Assembly (NCBI GenBank): GCA_023146365.1
Contig: JAGLCE010000002.1
Coordinates: forward strand, 1 to 38,120
Length of the DNA stretch: 38,120 nt
DNA from: Endozoicomonadaceae bacterium
GTDB taxonomy: Bacteria; Pseudomonadota; Gammaproteobacteria; Pseudomonadales; Endozoicomonadaceae
Direction: 5' to 3'
Of this stretch, positions 25,828-35,028 are shown in pieces (position 1 is the stretch's first letter; every line of letters begins with the position of its first letter). A program made the position numbers and the translations under genes. Below the pieces are notes generated by a model. The model was not told the DNA's origin and did not search any database. It saw only the letters and a program-made list of their open reading frames with translations.

Positions 25828-26006
25828 GATTGAATCAATTCAGCGGCTTCCTATTTATGGGTAGCGATGTACGCAGTGAAATACTTCAAGATGACACTTT
25901 ATCTTGCAACAGGACTGAGAATAACTGATGTTTTCTGAACATCCCGAGGCTGTAAAAGCATTTGTGTAACTGCTCATTATCTATAACCTACCCAAAAGGT
26001 AAAAAA

Positions 26007-26129
26007 ATGAGCAATACAATGAATAAGCAGAAATTACAGGCAACAGGAACAACAGTCGCAATGGAGGCACAACCAAAACGTATCCACTGGACAATCATGT
26101 TGACAAATGCCACAACTTATGCAACATAA
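26007..26129 (+). CDS. possible 40-residue hypothetical protein
   Basis: MSNTMNKQKLQATGTTVAME, then a second half AQPKRIHWTIMLTNATTYAT and stop. AAAAGGT lies about seven A bases before the ATG, a good ribosome site in AT-rich DNA. No known family is recognised and the composition is unremarkable. It may be a true small gene of the RAP island or a remnant. The rest of the non-coding stretch 25828-26632 has only this frame, the IS3-like fragment below and short inverted repeats. Confidence 0.35.
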   Translation: MSNTMNKQKLQATGTTVAMEAQPKRIHWTIMLTNATTYAT

Positions 26130-26192
26130 AATTACTTCCCTTGCGATTAAGGCAGCCTCGAAAAAAGGAGTGATGCCAGTGATGAGTGGAAA

Positions 26193-26384
26193 ATGCGGAG
26201 CAAGCTAATGGCACGACACGTTACGACATCATATCCGTTTTACGAAGGTTCATTAACGATAGTAACTCTCAATCGAGAGTTTAAAATCTGTCAGCAGTAC
26301 TACAATCACAATCACAATCACAATCAGCCTTATGATGACGTTGGATTAAAAGCACCAATGAGTTATTATCGGCAACTTATCTAG
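26193..26384 (+). pseudogene. possible IS3-type transposase C-terminal fragment
   Basis: A 63-codon frame whose end, CQQYYNHNHNHNQPYDDVGL then KAPMSYYRQLI, resembles the rve-domain tail of IS3-family transposases (YNxxRPHxxLGxxTPxEYxxQL). The catalytic DDE residues and upstream parts are absent, and the tail is interrupted by a short tandem repeat coding (Asn-His)n. A small unrelated gene cannot be ruled out. Confidence 0.35.
26303..26326 (+). repeat. hexanucleotide microsatellite, CAATCA x4
   Basis: Four perfect tandem copies of CAATCA inside the IS3-like fragment, read as alternating Asn and His. Copy number may vary by slippage in steps of two codons without changing frame. Confidence 0.9.
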
Positions 26385-26632
26385 GTTGCCTGATTTGTCT
26401 CTCACATATACTGAAACTGAACTCGAAGAATGGCTTCAAATTTAAGGCCATATAATGTGGCATTAAAACTAGTATTACCGTTAATGGAACATTGACAGAA
26501 GCGTCTCACTTTACTGGAACCTGCTTTAGTCAGTGAGTTCTTTGCCCTTGTTAGTCATGTAGCGTATCCAACAGTGTTCGACAATCGCCGTCCGGGTGGA
26601 TTAGATGCTGCAACCGATTTGAGTATACTGTC

Positions 26633-28015
26633 ATGAAAATTGAAACCATTATTCTAGCGGCTGGCCAGGGTAGCCGGATGAAATCTTCGCTGCCTAAGGT
26701 GTTGCATCCGATTGCGGGCAGCCCTATGTTGGAGCATGTCATCTTGTCTGCCCAGACGCTACATGCCAGACAGACAAATGCGGAAGGCGGATTACATGTA
26801 GTGATTGGCTATGGCGCAGATCAGGTACGTGACCGACTAGGTAACTATGCTGCAAACTGGGTCGAACAGAAGGAGCAGCTAGGTACTGGTCACGCAGTGA
26901 AACAGGCCGCACCAAACTGCAGCCAGGCGGATATTGTTCTGGTGCTATACGGCGATGTGCCTTTAATTCAGTCTACGACACTGGCGTCCTTGGCCGCTGC
27001 CTGCAATGGTGAGCGTCTAGCGTTGCTGACCATTAACCTGCCTAATCCCAGCGGCTATGGTCGAATTGTACGAGACGAAACGGGTGCAATTCAGGCTATT
27101 GTCGAAGACAAGGATGCCTCTTCAGAGCAGCATGCCATCACTGAGGTCAACACCGGCATTATGGCCATTCCCGGCAAGCGCTTGACAGCTTGGCTGGAAA
27201 ACATTTCCTGTAAAAATGCCCAGAACGAGTACTATTTAACTGATATCGTCGCTATGGCGGTGGCGGAAGGTACGGCGGTTGTCCATGCCCAGCCTCAAAC
27301 AGCGACCGAGGTACAGGGTGTGAATAACCGTGCCCAGCAGGCAAAGCTGGAGCGTCAGTTACAACGGCACATCGCTGAGAAACTGATGGCGAGCGGTGTC
27401 ACGTTGCTGGACCCCAATCGACTGGATGTTCGTGGCTCCCTGCAAGCTGGTAACGATGTCGTCATTGATATCAACTGCGTGTTTGAAGGCGACGTGGTGC
27501 TGGAAGATGGTGTACAGATTGGCCCCAACTGTATACTCAGCAATACCCGTATCGGTGTCGGTACCCGGATCAAGGCCAACAGCATCATTGACGCATCAGT
27601 TATTGAAGCTGATTGTGATATCGGGCCTTTTTCTCGTCTGCGTCTCGGCACTCATCTGGCCGATCGCGCGAAAATCGGTAACTTTGTTGAAACCAAGAAA
27701 GCGGTGATTGGCGTCGGCAGCAAAATCAACCATCTAAGCTATGTTGGTGATGCAGAGATCGGTGTGGACGTTAATGTTGGTGCAGGCACCATTACCTGTA
27801 ATTACGATAGAGTCAACAAGCTGCGAACAGAGATCGGCGATGGTGCATTTATTGGCTCCAACACTTCGCTGGTCGCACCGCTCATCGTCGGTGCTGGGGC
27901 AACCGTGGGTGCAGGATCAACCATTACCCACGACATTCCAGAAGAAAGCCTGAGCGTGGCTAGGGGGCGACAGAAAAACATAGAAGGCTGGAAACGCCCA
28001 GAAAAAAAGAGCTGA
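26633..28015 (+). CDS. glmU: bifunctional GlmU: GlcN-1-P acetyltransferase / UDP-GlcNAc pyrophosphorylase
   Basis: 460 residues, normal length. It makes UDP-N-acetylglucosamine for peptidoglycan and LPS in two steps. The N-terminal uridylyltransferase domain has LAAGQGSRMKSSLPKVLHPI, QLGTGHAVKQA and YGDVPLIQ. A left-handed beta-helix from about residue 250 carries hexapeptide repeats (GVQIGPNCILSNTRIGVGTR) and the acetyltransferase site KINHLSYVGDAEIGVDVNVG, with the catalytic His in NHLSY, then AGTITCNYDR. The ribosome site is weak. glmS follows 90 bases later on the same strand, forming a hexosamine unit. It points toward the atp operon, opposite to the usual arrangement. Confidence 0.97.
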   Translation: MKIETIILAAGQGSRMKSSLPKVLHPIAGSPMLEHVILSAQTLHARQTNAEGGLHVVIGYGADQVRDRLGNYAANWVEQKEQLGTGHAVKQAAPNCSQADIVLVLYGDVPLIQSTTLASLAAACNGERLALLTINLPNPSGYGRIVRDETGAIQAIVEDKDASSEQHAITEVNTGIMAIPGKRLTAWLENISCKNAQNEYYLTDIVAMAVAEGTAVVHAQPQTATEVQGVNNRAQQAKLERQLQRHIAEKLMASGVTLLDPNRLDVRGSLQAGNDVVIDINCVFEGDVVLEDGVQIGPNCILSNTRIGVGTRIKANSIIDASVIEADCDIGPFSRLRLGTHLADRAKIGNFVETKKAVIGVGSKINHLSYVGDAEIGVDVNVGAGTITCNYDRVNKLRTEIGDGAFIGSNTSLVAPLIVGAGATVGAGSTITHDIPEESLSVARGRQKNIEGWKRPEKKS

Positions 28016-28105
28016 CGATCAATGCATTCATAAGCTGAGAGAACGAATAATTGTTGCTCTTGCCCGATATAAATACACTGTCGTTTATGGTATGGGGATA
28101 GAATT

Positions 28106-29938
28106 ATGTGCGGCATTATTGGCGCAGTTGCGCAAAGAGATGTGGCTCAAATATTGGTTGAAGGACTGAGACGGCTGGAATATCGGGGCTATGACTCTGC
28201 AGGTCTGGCGGTGATTGATACAGACGGCAACCTAACTCGTCTGCGTCGCCTTGGCAAGGTTCAGGCGCTGGTAGACGCACTGGCCGAAACACCGGCCATC
28301 GGTGGTACTGGTATTGCCCATACTCGCTGGGCGACGCACGGAGCACCCAATGAGGCGAATGCACATCCACACATCGCTGGAGACAATATTGCACTGGTTC
28401 ACAACGGCATCATTGAAAACCACGAGATGCTACGTAACGACATGAAGGGGCTGGGGTACACCTTTGTTTCAGACACCGATACAGAGATTATTGCCCACAT
28501 GATTTACCATGAACAGACGTCTGGTCTTTCCCTTCTGAAGGCGCTTCAAAAAACGGTACATCAGCTAAAAGGCGCTTACGGTGCTGTGGTAATGGATCGC
28601 AATGATCCCGATCGTATTGTGGTAGCTCGTTCTGGTAGTCCGTTGGTCATCGGTATCGGTATCGGCGAATACTTTGTTGCATCGGATCAGCTAGCGCTAC
28701 TGCCCGTGACCCACCGATTCATACTTCTGGAAGAGGGGGATGTTGCGGAAATCACCCGTGAGGGTGTTCGTATTTTTGACCGCACAGAACGAATCGTTGA
28801 GCGAAATATCATCGCCAGCGACCTAGATCATGATGCGGGTAACAAAGGATCTTATCGTCACTTTATGCTGAAAGAGATCTTCGAGCAGCCTGATGCCGTT
28901 GCTAGCACCCTTGAAGACCGTCTGGTCAATGACCAGGTCGTAGTGGAATCCTTTGGCCACAATGCGGAGGAGACCCTGCGCAAGATTCGTGCGGTGCAGA
29001 TCATCGCCTGCGGCACCAGCTACCATGCCGCCATGGTGGCCCGATACTGGTTTGAGCAGTACGGCATCTCCTGCCGAGCCGAGATCGCTTCTGAGTTTTG
29101 CTACCGCAAGGCATTTGTTCCGGAAGATTGCCTGTTCCTGACCATTTCCCAGTCCGGCGAAACCGCTGACACACTAGCCGCGCTTCGAATGGCAAAAAAA
29201 CAGGGATTCATTAGCAGCATGACGCTTTGCAACGTACCCGGATCTTCACTGGTCCGTGAATCCGACATGTCGTTTATGACCCGTGCTGGCCCAGAGATCG
29301 GTGTGGCATCCACCAAGACCTTCACGACGCAACTAACTGCGCTGCTAATGCTGGTGACCGTCACAGCGCGTGTTACGGGACAGATTGATGCGGACAAGGA
29401 AGCGGAAATTGTCCGTGAGTTGCGCACACTGCCTCATATGATTCGTGGTGTGCTGATGCTGAATGATTCGATTCAGGTACTATCGGAAGCGTTTGCGGAC
29501 AAGCATCACAGTCTGTTCCTTGGGAGGGGAACGATGTATCCGATTGCCATGGAAGGTGCGTTAAAACTGAAAGAAATCTCCTATATCCATGCAGAAGCCT
29601 ATGCGGCCGGAGAGCTCAAACACGGTCCTCTAGCACTGATTGACAGTCATATGCCAATCGTTGTAGTCGCGTCTAACAATGAGCTGCTTGAAAAGCTTAA
29701 ATCCAACATGGAAGAGGTGCGCGCCCGTGGTGGTCAGCTCTACGTGTTCACTGATCGACATGCTCATCTTGTGGCTGGTGACGACATTCAGGTCATTGCG
29801 CTGGATAAAGTGCACGATATTATTGCACCGATTCTGTACACCATTCCGCTACAGTTATTGTCCTATTATGTGGCGATTATCAAAGGCACGGATGTGGATC
29901 AGCCGAGGAACTTGGCAAAATCAGTAACGGTGGAATAA
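28106..29938 (+). CDS. glmS: glutamine-fructose-6-phosphate aminotransferase (isomerising)
   Basis: 610 residues, full length. It forms glucosamine-6-phosphate from fructose-6-phosphate and glutamine, the first step of the hexosamine pathway completed by GlmM and GlmU. The mature N-terminal Cys2 nucleophile is in MCGIIGAV. The glutaminase domain has LRRLEYRGYDSAGLAV and HTRWATHGAPNEANAHPH. Two SIS sugar-isomerase domains follow (ACGTSYHAAMVARYWFEQ, SQSGETADTLAALRMAKKQG, AYAAGELKHGPLALID), and the C-terminus is the expected PRNLAKSVTVE. GGGGAT precedes the ATG. No glmR-type regulator is seen between glmU and glmS. The stop codon runs into the shared bidirectional terminator. Confidence 0.98.
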   Translation: MCGIIGAVAQRDVAQILVEGLRRLEYRGYDSAGLAVIDTDGNLTRLRRLGKVQALVDALAETPAIGGTGIAHTRWATHGAPNEANAHPHIAGDNIALVHNGIIENHEMLRNDMKGLGYTFVSDTDTEIIAHMIYHEQTSGLSLLKALQKTVHQLKGAYGAVVMDRNDPDRIVVARSGSPLVIGIGIGEYFVASDQLALLPVTHRFILLEEGDVAEITREGVRIFDRTERIVERNIIASDLDHDAGNKGSYRHFMLKEIFEQPDAVASTLEDRLVNDQVVVESFGHNAEETLRKIRAVQIIACGTSYHAAMVARYWFEQYGISCRAEIASEFCYRKAFVPEDCLFLTISQSGETADTLAALRMAKKQGFISSMTLCNVPGSSLVRESDMSFMTRAGPEIGVASTKTFTTQLTALLMLVTVTARVTGQIDADKEAEIVRELRTLPHMIRGVLMLNDSIQVLSEAFADKHHSLFLGRGTMYPIAMEGALKLKEISYIHAEAYAAGELKHGPLALIDSHMPIVVVASNNELLEKLKSNMEEVRARGGQLYVFTDRHAHLVAGDDIQVIALDKVHDIIAPILYTIPLQLLSYYVAIIKGTDVDQPRNLAKSVTVE

Positions 29939-29963
29939 AAAACGGTGCGTAAGCACCGTTTTT
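29937..29963. terminator. bidirectional intrinsic terminator between glmS and atpC
   Basis: AACGGTGC-GTAA-GCACCGTT forms a perfect 8-bp stem, flanked by a run of six A and a run of five T, so it can stop both the glmUS transcript and the convergent atp operon transcript. It starts inside the glmS stop codon. Confidence 0.92.
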
Positions 29964-30061
29964 GTCAGCGTACAAGAAAGTCTGATATATCAAGAAAACT
30001 CAATATGACGTCTGTATAACAACCTTGCTTTTTAGCCAGACCGCTATGCGACAGTTGTAAT

Positions 30062-30490
30062 TTATCGTTTACCCAGTTTTTTGCGGATCGCCTGTAGCGT
30101 ACGCAACTGGGCTGCCGCTTCTGCCAATTGAGTCGTCGCACGAGAATAGTCGAACTCACCCTGCTGATTGGACAACGCTCGTTCTGCCTGTTTCTTGGCT
30201 TCGAGAGCGGCTGCCTCGTCCATATCCCCAGCACGCTTGGCTGTATCCGCCAAGACTTTTACTTGGCTGGGTTGAACTTCCAAGAAGCCGCCAGAAATAT
30301 AATAGACCTCTTCCTCACCATTCTGTTTCGAAATACGGATCGGGCCGGGCTTCAGCGCTGTCAGCAATGGCGCGTGCCCCGGAAAGATGCCAAGATCACC
30401 CTCCGAACCGGTTGCAATCATATGTTCTACCAGTCCTGAGAAAATCTCTTCTTCGACACTAACGATGTCACAATGTACAGTGATCGCCAT
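30062..30490 (-). CDS. atpC: F1Fo ATP synthase epsilon subunit
   Basis: 142 residues. It couples the gamma shaft to the rotor ring and can inhibit ATP hydrolysis. ITVHCDIVSVEEEIFSGLVE, DLGIFPGHAPLLTALKPGPI and YYISGGFLEVQPSQVKVLAD are the beta-sandwich domain. The last 50 residues are the Ala-rich two-helix domain (AAALEAKKQAERALSNQQGE). GGGGAATA precedes ATG 30490. Final gene of the operon, about 100 bases before the shared terminator. Confidence 0.97.
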   Translation of the reverse strand: MAITVHCDIVSVEEEIFSGLVEHMIATGSEGDLGIFPGHAPLLTALKPGPIRISKQNGEEEVYYISGGFLEVQPSQVKVLADTAKRAGDMDEAAALEAKKQAERALSNQQGEFDYSRATTQLAEAAAQLRTLQAIRKKLGKR

Positions 30491-30577
30491 ATTATTCCCC
30501 TCAGACGTTTCCGCTTAAGCCAGTAGGAGAAGCAGCGTAAATAAACAACACCACCCACCTATCGATCTGCCTGATAA

Positions 30578-31954
30578 TTACAGGGTCTTCGCTTTCTCGA
30601 CGGCTTCGTCGATGGAGCCCACCATGTAGAATGCCTGCTCCGGCAACGCGTCGTGCTCACCTTCAAGAATACTCTTGAAGCCACGAATCGTCTCTTTCAG
30701 GGAGACGTATTTGCCAGGAGACCCTGTGAAAACTTCCGCCACGAAAAAAGCCTGGGACAGAAAACGCTCAATCTTACGAGCACGGCTCACTGTCTGTTTG
30801 TCTTCCTCGGACAGCTCATCCATGCCTAAGATAGCGATGATATCCTTCAGCTCCCTGTAGCGTTGCAGAACAGTTTGAACGCCACGGGCAACGTCGTAAT
30901 GCTCCTGGCCAATGAGCAGCGGATCCAATTGACGGGAGGTGGAATCCAGTGGATCAATCGCCGGATAGATACCCTTGGCTGCGATGTTACGACTCAGTAC
31001 CACGGTCGCATCCAAGTGGGAAAATGTGGTGGCTGGCGATGGATCGGTCAAATCATCGGCAGGCACATAAACAGCCTGAATGGATGTGATGGAGCCAGCA
31101 TTGGTCGACGTGATTCGCTCCTGCAGTACACCCATCTCTTCCGCCAGCGTCGGCTGATAACCTACCGCAGACGGCATCCGACCCAGCAGTGCCGATACCT
31201 CAGTACCCGCCAGCGTGTAACGGTAGATGTTATCAATGAACAACAGTACGTCACGACCTTCATCACGAAACTTCTCGGCCATGGTCAGGCCGGTTAGCGC
31301 CACCCTTAGACGGTTACCTGGCGGCTCATTCATCTGGCCATAAACCAACGACACCTTACCCAGTACATCAGACTCCATCATTTCATGATAGAAATCATTA
31401 CCTTCCCGAGTTCTCTCGCCCACACCGGCAAACACGGAGAAACCGGAGTGCTCAATGGCGATGTTACGAATCAGCTCCATCATGTTAACCGTCTTACCTA
31501 CACCAGCACCGCCGAACAGGCCGACCTTACCGCCTTTGGCGAATGGACAGATCAAGTCGATGACCTTGATACCGGTTTCCAGCAACTCACTGGTGGCTGC
31601 TTGGTCGGCGTAGCTGGGAGGCGCTCGATGAATAGCTAATCGCTCTTCTTCTCCGATGGGTCCCTTTTCATCAATGGGGTTACCCAACACATCCATAATC
31701 CGACCTAGGGTTTGTATGCCCACGGGAACTTTGATCGGGTTACCGGTATTATTGACAGACAGACCACGGGCCACACCTTCGGTGGAGCCCATGGCGATAG
31801 TACGAACCATTCCGTCGCCCAGCTGTTGCTGAACCTCAAGGGTCAGTTCCTTGCTATCAACGGTCAGCGCGTCGTATATTTTGGGTACGTTTTCGCGCGG
31901 AAACTCTACGTCGATAACGGCGCCGATTATTTGTGCGATGCGACCGCTACTCAT
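30578..31954 (-). CDS. atpD: F1Fo ATP synthase beta subunit
   Basis: 458 residues, standard. Catalytic subunit of F1. The P-loop is GLFGGAGVGKTVNMMEL. The catalytic Glu lies in FAGVGERTREGNDFYHEM, and the Walker B strand is DVLLFIDNIYRYTLAGTEVS. The segments ALLGRMPSAVGYQPTLAEEM and IGMDELSEED-like ILGMDELSEEDKQTVSRARK follow. It starts MSSGRIAQIIGAVIDVEFP. It lies between atpG and atpC in the canonical order. Confidence 0.99.
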   Translation of the reverse strand: MSSGRIAQIIGAVIDVEFPRENVPKIYDALTVDSKELTLEVQQQLGDGMVRTIAMGSTEGVARGLSVNNTGNPIKVPVGIQTLGRIMDVLGNPIDEKGPIGEEERLAIHRAPPSYADQAATSELLETGIKVIDLICPFAKGGKVGLFGGAGVGKTVNMMELIRNIAIEHSGFSVFAGVGERTREGNDFYHEMMESDVLGKVSLVYGQMNEPPGNRLRVALTGLTMAEKFRDEGRDVLLFIDNIYRYTLAGTEVSALLGRMPSAVGYQPTLAEEMGVLQERITSTNAGSITSIQAVYVPADDLTDPSPATTFSHLDATVVLSRNIAAKGIYPAIDPLDSTSRQLDPLLIGQEHYDVARGVQTVLQRYRELKDIIAILGMDELSEEDKQTVSRARKIERFLSQAFFVAEVFTGSPGKYVSLKETIRGFKSILEGEHDALPEQAFYMVGSIDEAVEKAKTL

Positions 31955-31993
31955 TAGATTGATTCCTCACCCTGTAAAAATGATTGGTTACCA

Positions 31994-32854
31994 TCATACC
32001 GCAGCAGCGCCACTGACGATTTCGGAGATTTCTTGCGTAATCGCCGCCTGGCGTGCCTTATTGTAAACCAGTTGCAGTTCGGTGATTAGATCACCGGCAT
32101 TATCGGTTGCGCTCTTCATCGCTACCATACGAGCCGCCTGTTCACAGGCGTTGTTCTCAACAACCGCCTGATACACTTGAGACTCAATGTAACGCACCAA
32201 AAGCCCGTCAAGCAACTTCTTGGCGTCGGGCTCGTAGATGTAGTCCCAGTGGTGTTTCAATTCTTTATTCTCATCCGGTTTTAGTGGCAACAACTGGAGG
32301 TTGATCGGTCTTTGGGACATGGTGTTTACAAACCGATTGTACATCACGAACAGTCGATCAATACGACCTTCATCATAAGCGTCCAACATGACCTTAATGC
32401 CGCCAATCAGATCAGCAATGTTCGGTTCATCACCCAGATGACTGATAGCTGCAGACACATTGCCACCGAAGCTACGGAAGAAAGCGGCTGCTTTGCTACC
32501 GATCAGACAAAGATCGATATCGATTGCCTGATCGTCCCATCCCTTCATAGATTGCACTGTGGATTTGAAAAGATTGCTGTTTAGACCGCCACACAGTCCG
32601 CGATCACTGGCGACCACGATGAATCCCACCCGCTTCACATCACGCTCCTGCATGTAGATGTGACGGTACTCTGGGTTGGCATTGGCCACATGACCCACCA
32701 CTTGACGAATGCGATCTGCGTAAGGACGGGAATGCTCCATACGCTGCCGCGCCTTGCGCATCTTGGACGCTGCCACCATCTCCATGGCGCTGGTGATTTT
32801 TTGCGTGCTATTAATACTCGCAATTTGCGTGCGTATCTCTTTTGCGCCTGCCAT
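31994..32854 (-). CDS. atpG: F1Fo ATP synthase gamma subunit
   Basis: 286 residues, the usual length. It is the central rotating shaft. The N-terminus AGAKEIRTQIASINSTQKIT with SAMEMVAASKMRKARQRME, the Rossmann-like centre (VGFIVVASDRGLCGGLNSNL), and the C-terminus ACEQAARMVAMKSATDNAGD with YNKARQAAITQEISEIVSGA are all typical. ATG 32854 follows atpA by about 50 bases. Confidence 0.98.
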   Translation of the reverse strand: MAGAKEIRTQIASINSTQKITSAMEMVAASKMRKARQRMEHSRPYADRIRQVVGHVANANPEYRHIYMQERDVKRVGFIVVASDRGLCGGLNSNLFKSTVQSMKGWDDQAIDIDLCLIGSKAAAFFRSFGGNVSAAISHLGDEPNIADLIGGIKVMLDAYDEGRIDRLFVMYNRFVNTMSQRPINLQLLPLKPDENKELKHHWDYIYEPDAKKLLDGLLVRYIESQVYQAVVENNACEQAARMVAMKSATDNAGDLITELQLVYNKARQAAITQEISEIVSGAAAV

Positions 32855-32904
32855 ATGCGTTCCTCAACGTCGGGCTGCAGGCAAGCCTACAACCTTGCCG
32901 CCAT

Positions 32905-34449
32905 TTACCAAGTCTGGGTGGCCTTGAGTTTCTCGATAGCCTCTTTAATGCCAGCTTCGATCTCACTGTCGAAACCACCGGTTTCGTTTATAGTGGCCAT
33001 CAGCTCTACACATTCCGCATTAACGAATGACAGCAAAGCAGCCTCAAATGCACCGATCTTATTGATTTCGATATCACTCAAGTAGCCCTTGTCCGCAGCA
33101 TACAAAACGATACCCAATTCGGCGACAGACATCGGCTCATACTGCTTCTGCTTCATCAGCTCAGTGACGCGCTGACCATGCTCTAACTGCTTCCGAGTCA
33201 CGTCATCGAGGTCGGAAGCGAACTGAGCGAAAGCCGCTAGTTCACGGTACTGAGCCAGTGCCATACGAATACCACCGCCCAGTTTCTTAATAATTTTGGT
33301 CTGCGCTGCACCACCCACACGTGATACCGAGACACCCGCGTTCATGGCCGGACGAACACCCGCGTTGAACAGGTCAGTTTCCAGAAAAATCTGCCCGTCA
33401 GTGATGGAAATAACGTTGGTCGGTACGAACGCAGAAACATCACCAGCTTGGGTTTCGATGATCGGAAGCGCCGTCAAAGAGCCCGTCTGCCCCTTCACTT
33501 TACCGTTGGTCAGCTTCTCAACGTAGTCAGCATTAACTCGGGAAGCACGCTCCAACAAACGGGAGTGGAGGTAGAAAACATCACCAGGATACGCTTCACG
33601 GCCTGGTGGACGACGCAGCAGCAAGGAGATCTGGCGGTAAGCCCAAGCCTGCTTGGTCAGGTCATCATAAATGATCAGGGCATCTTCACCGATATCTCGA
33701 AAATATTCACCCATGGAGCAACCGGCGAACGGTGCTAGAAACTGCATGGCAGCAGGATCAGCAGCGGCAGCGGAAACGACGATGGTGTGATCCATCGCGC
33801 CATGCTCTTCCAGCTTGCGTACTACGTTAGCGACGGAAGATTGCTTCTGGCCAATCGCCACATAAATACACTTAATGCCGGTGTTTTTCTGGTTGATGAT
33901 GGCGTCGATGGCTAATGCGGTCTTGCCGGTCTGACGGTCACCGATGATCAACTCACGCTGCCCGCGACCAACGGGCACCATGGCGTCAACCGCCTTGTAA
34001 CCCGTCTGAACCGGCTGGTCGACCGATTGCCGATCAATAACGCCGGGGGCAACTTTCTCTATTGGAGACGATTGCTCGGTGACAATTGGACCCTTGGCAT
34101 CAATGGCGTTACCCAGAGCATCGACGACACGCCCCAGCAGTTGCGGGCCCACCGGCACTTCTAGAATTCGACCCGTACACTTGACGGTCTGCCCTTCGGC
34201 TAGATGTTGGTAACCACCCAGTACCACGGCGCCGACTGAGTCCTTCTCCAAGTTCAGCGCCATACCATAAACGCCGCCTTGGAATTCAATCATCTCACCA
34301 TACATAACGTCGGCAAGACCATGGATACGTACGATACCGTCAGAAACGCTGACGATAGTGCCCTCGTTACGGGCTTCACTGGACACATCAAGGCTGTCAA
34401 TACGGCTCTTGATGATGTCACTGATTTCAGATGGGTTCAGTTGCTGCAT
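32905..34449 (-). CDS. atpA: F1Fo ATP synthase alpha subunit
   Basis: 514 residues, near the E. coli length (513). Regulatory nucleotide-binding subunit of F1. MQQLNPSEISDIIKSRI, the P-loop in IIGDRQTGKTALAIDAIINQ, the segment ALIIYDDLTKQAWAYRQISL, RRPPGREAYPGDVFYLHSRL and the arginine-finger region in ISVSRVGGAAQ-like VSVSRVGGAAQTKIIKKLGG are present. Between atpH and atpG, as expected. Confidence 0.99.
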   Translation of the reverse strand: MQQLNPSEISDIIKSRIDSLDVSSEARNEGTIVSVSDGIVRIHGLADVMYGEMIEFQGGVYGMALNLEKDSVGAVVLGGYQHLAEGQTVKCTGRILEVPVGPQLLGRVVDALGNAIDAKGPIVTEQSSPIEKVAPGVIDRQSVDQPVQTGYKAVDAMVPVGRGQRELIIGDRQTGKTALAIDAIINQKNTGIKCIYVAIGQKQSSVANVVRKLEEHGAMDHTIVVSAAAADPAAMQFLAPFAGCSMGEYFRDIGEDALIIYDDLTKQAWAYRQISLLLRRPPGREAYPGDVFYLHSRLLERASRVNADYVEKLTNGKVKGQTGSLTALPIIETQAGDVSAFVPTNVISITDGQIFLETDLFNAGVRPAMNAGVSVSRVGGAAQTKIIKKLGGGIRMALAQYRELAAFAQFASDLDDVTRKQLEHGQRVTELMKQKQYEPMSVAELGIVLYAADKGYLSDIEINKIGAFEAALLSFVNAECVELMATINETGGFDSEIEAGIKEAIEKLKATQTW

Positions 34450-34481
34450 GTCCTGCCTCTTAACCGTCAGCTCTTTCTAAA

Positions 34482-35015
34482 CTAGGAATTCATCGCTTCA
34501 GCCAGCTTCGCTAGCTTGGTGCGGACACTGCCATCTATCACCATGTCGTCTGCTCGGATAATCACGCCTCCGATCAAACTCTCATCCACAGTCGTGTGCA
34601 GCTTCACCTCGCAGCCAAGCTGATTACACATTTTCTCTGCAAGAGAATCTAGCTGTTCGGGCTGCAGTGTGAAAGCTGAAATGATTTCCACATTAGCAGT
34701 GCACTCCTGCTCGGCCTTGAGCCGATCAAAGATGTCGGCGATCTGTGGCAGCAGTGTGATTCGCTTGTTGTCCGCCAAGGTGTAAATGAAGTTTTTTCCT
34801 GACTGATCCAGACTGTCGCCACACACGCAGATAAATTCATCCGCCCGTTCACGGCTAGTCAGCACCGGCGAGGAAAGCACTCGGTGAATCTTGTCATTTT
34901 CACTGACAGCTGCGCTTGTTCGCAGCATGTCTGACCATGACTGCAGGGCGTTTTTTTCGCTGGCCACTGCATACGCAGCTTTTGCGTAAGGCCGGGCACA
35001 TGTGGTCAGTTCCAT
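34482..35015 (-). CDS. atpH: F1Fo ATP synthase delta subunit
   Basis: 177 residues, the same as E. coli. It links the peripheral stalk to the top of F1. ARPYAKAAYAVASEKNALQS, the helical N-terminal domain, and the C-terminal strand region with TTVDESLIGGVIIRADDMVI and DGSVRTKLAKLAEAM are diagnostic. It lies 13 bases after atpF and 32 bases before atpA. Confidence 0.97.
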   Translation of the reverse strand: MELTTCARPYAKAAYAVASEKNALQSWSDMLRTSAAVSENDKIHRVLSSPVLTSRERADEFICVCGDSLDQSGKNFIYTLADNKRITLLPQIADIFDRLKAEQECTANVEIISAFTLQPEQLDSLAEKMCNQLGCEVKLHTTVDESLIGGVIIRADDMVIDGSVRTKLAKLAEAMNS

Positions 35016-35028
35016 AACACGCCCCCTG

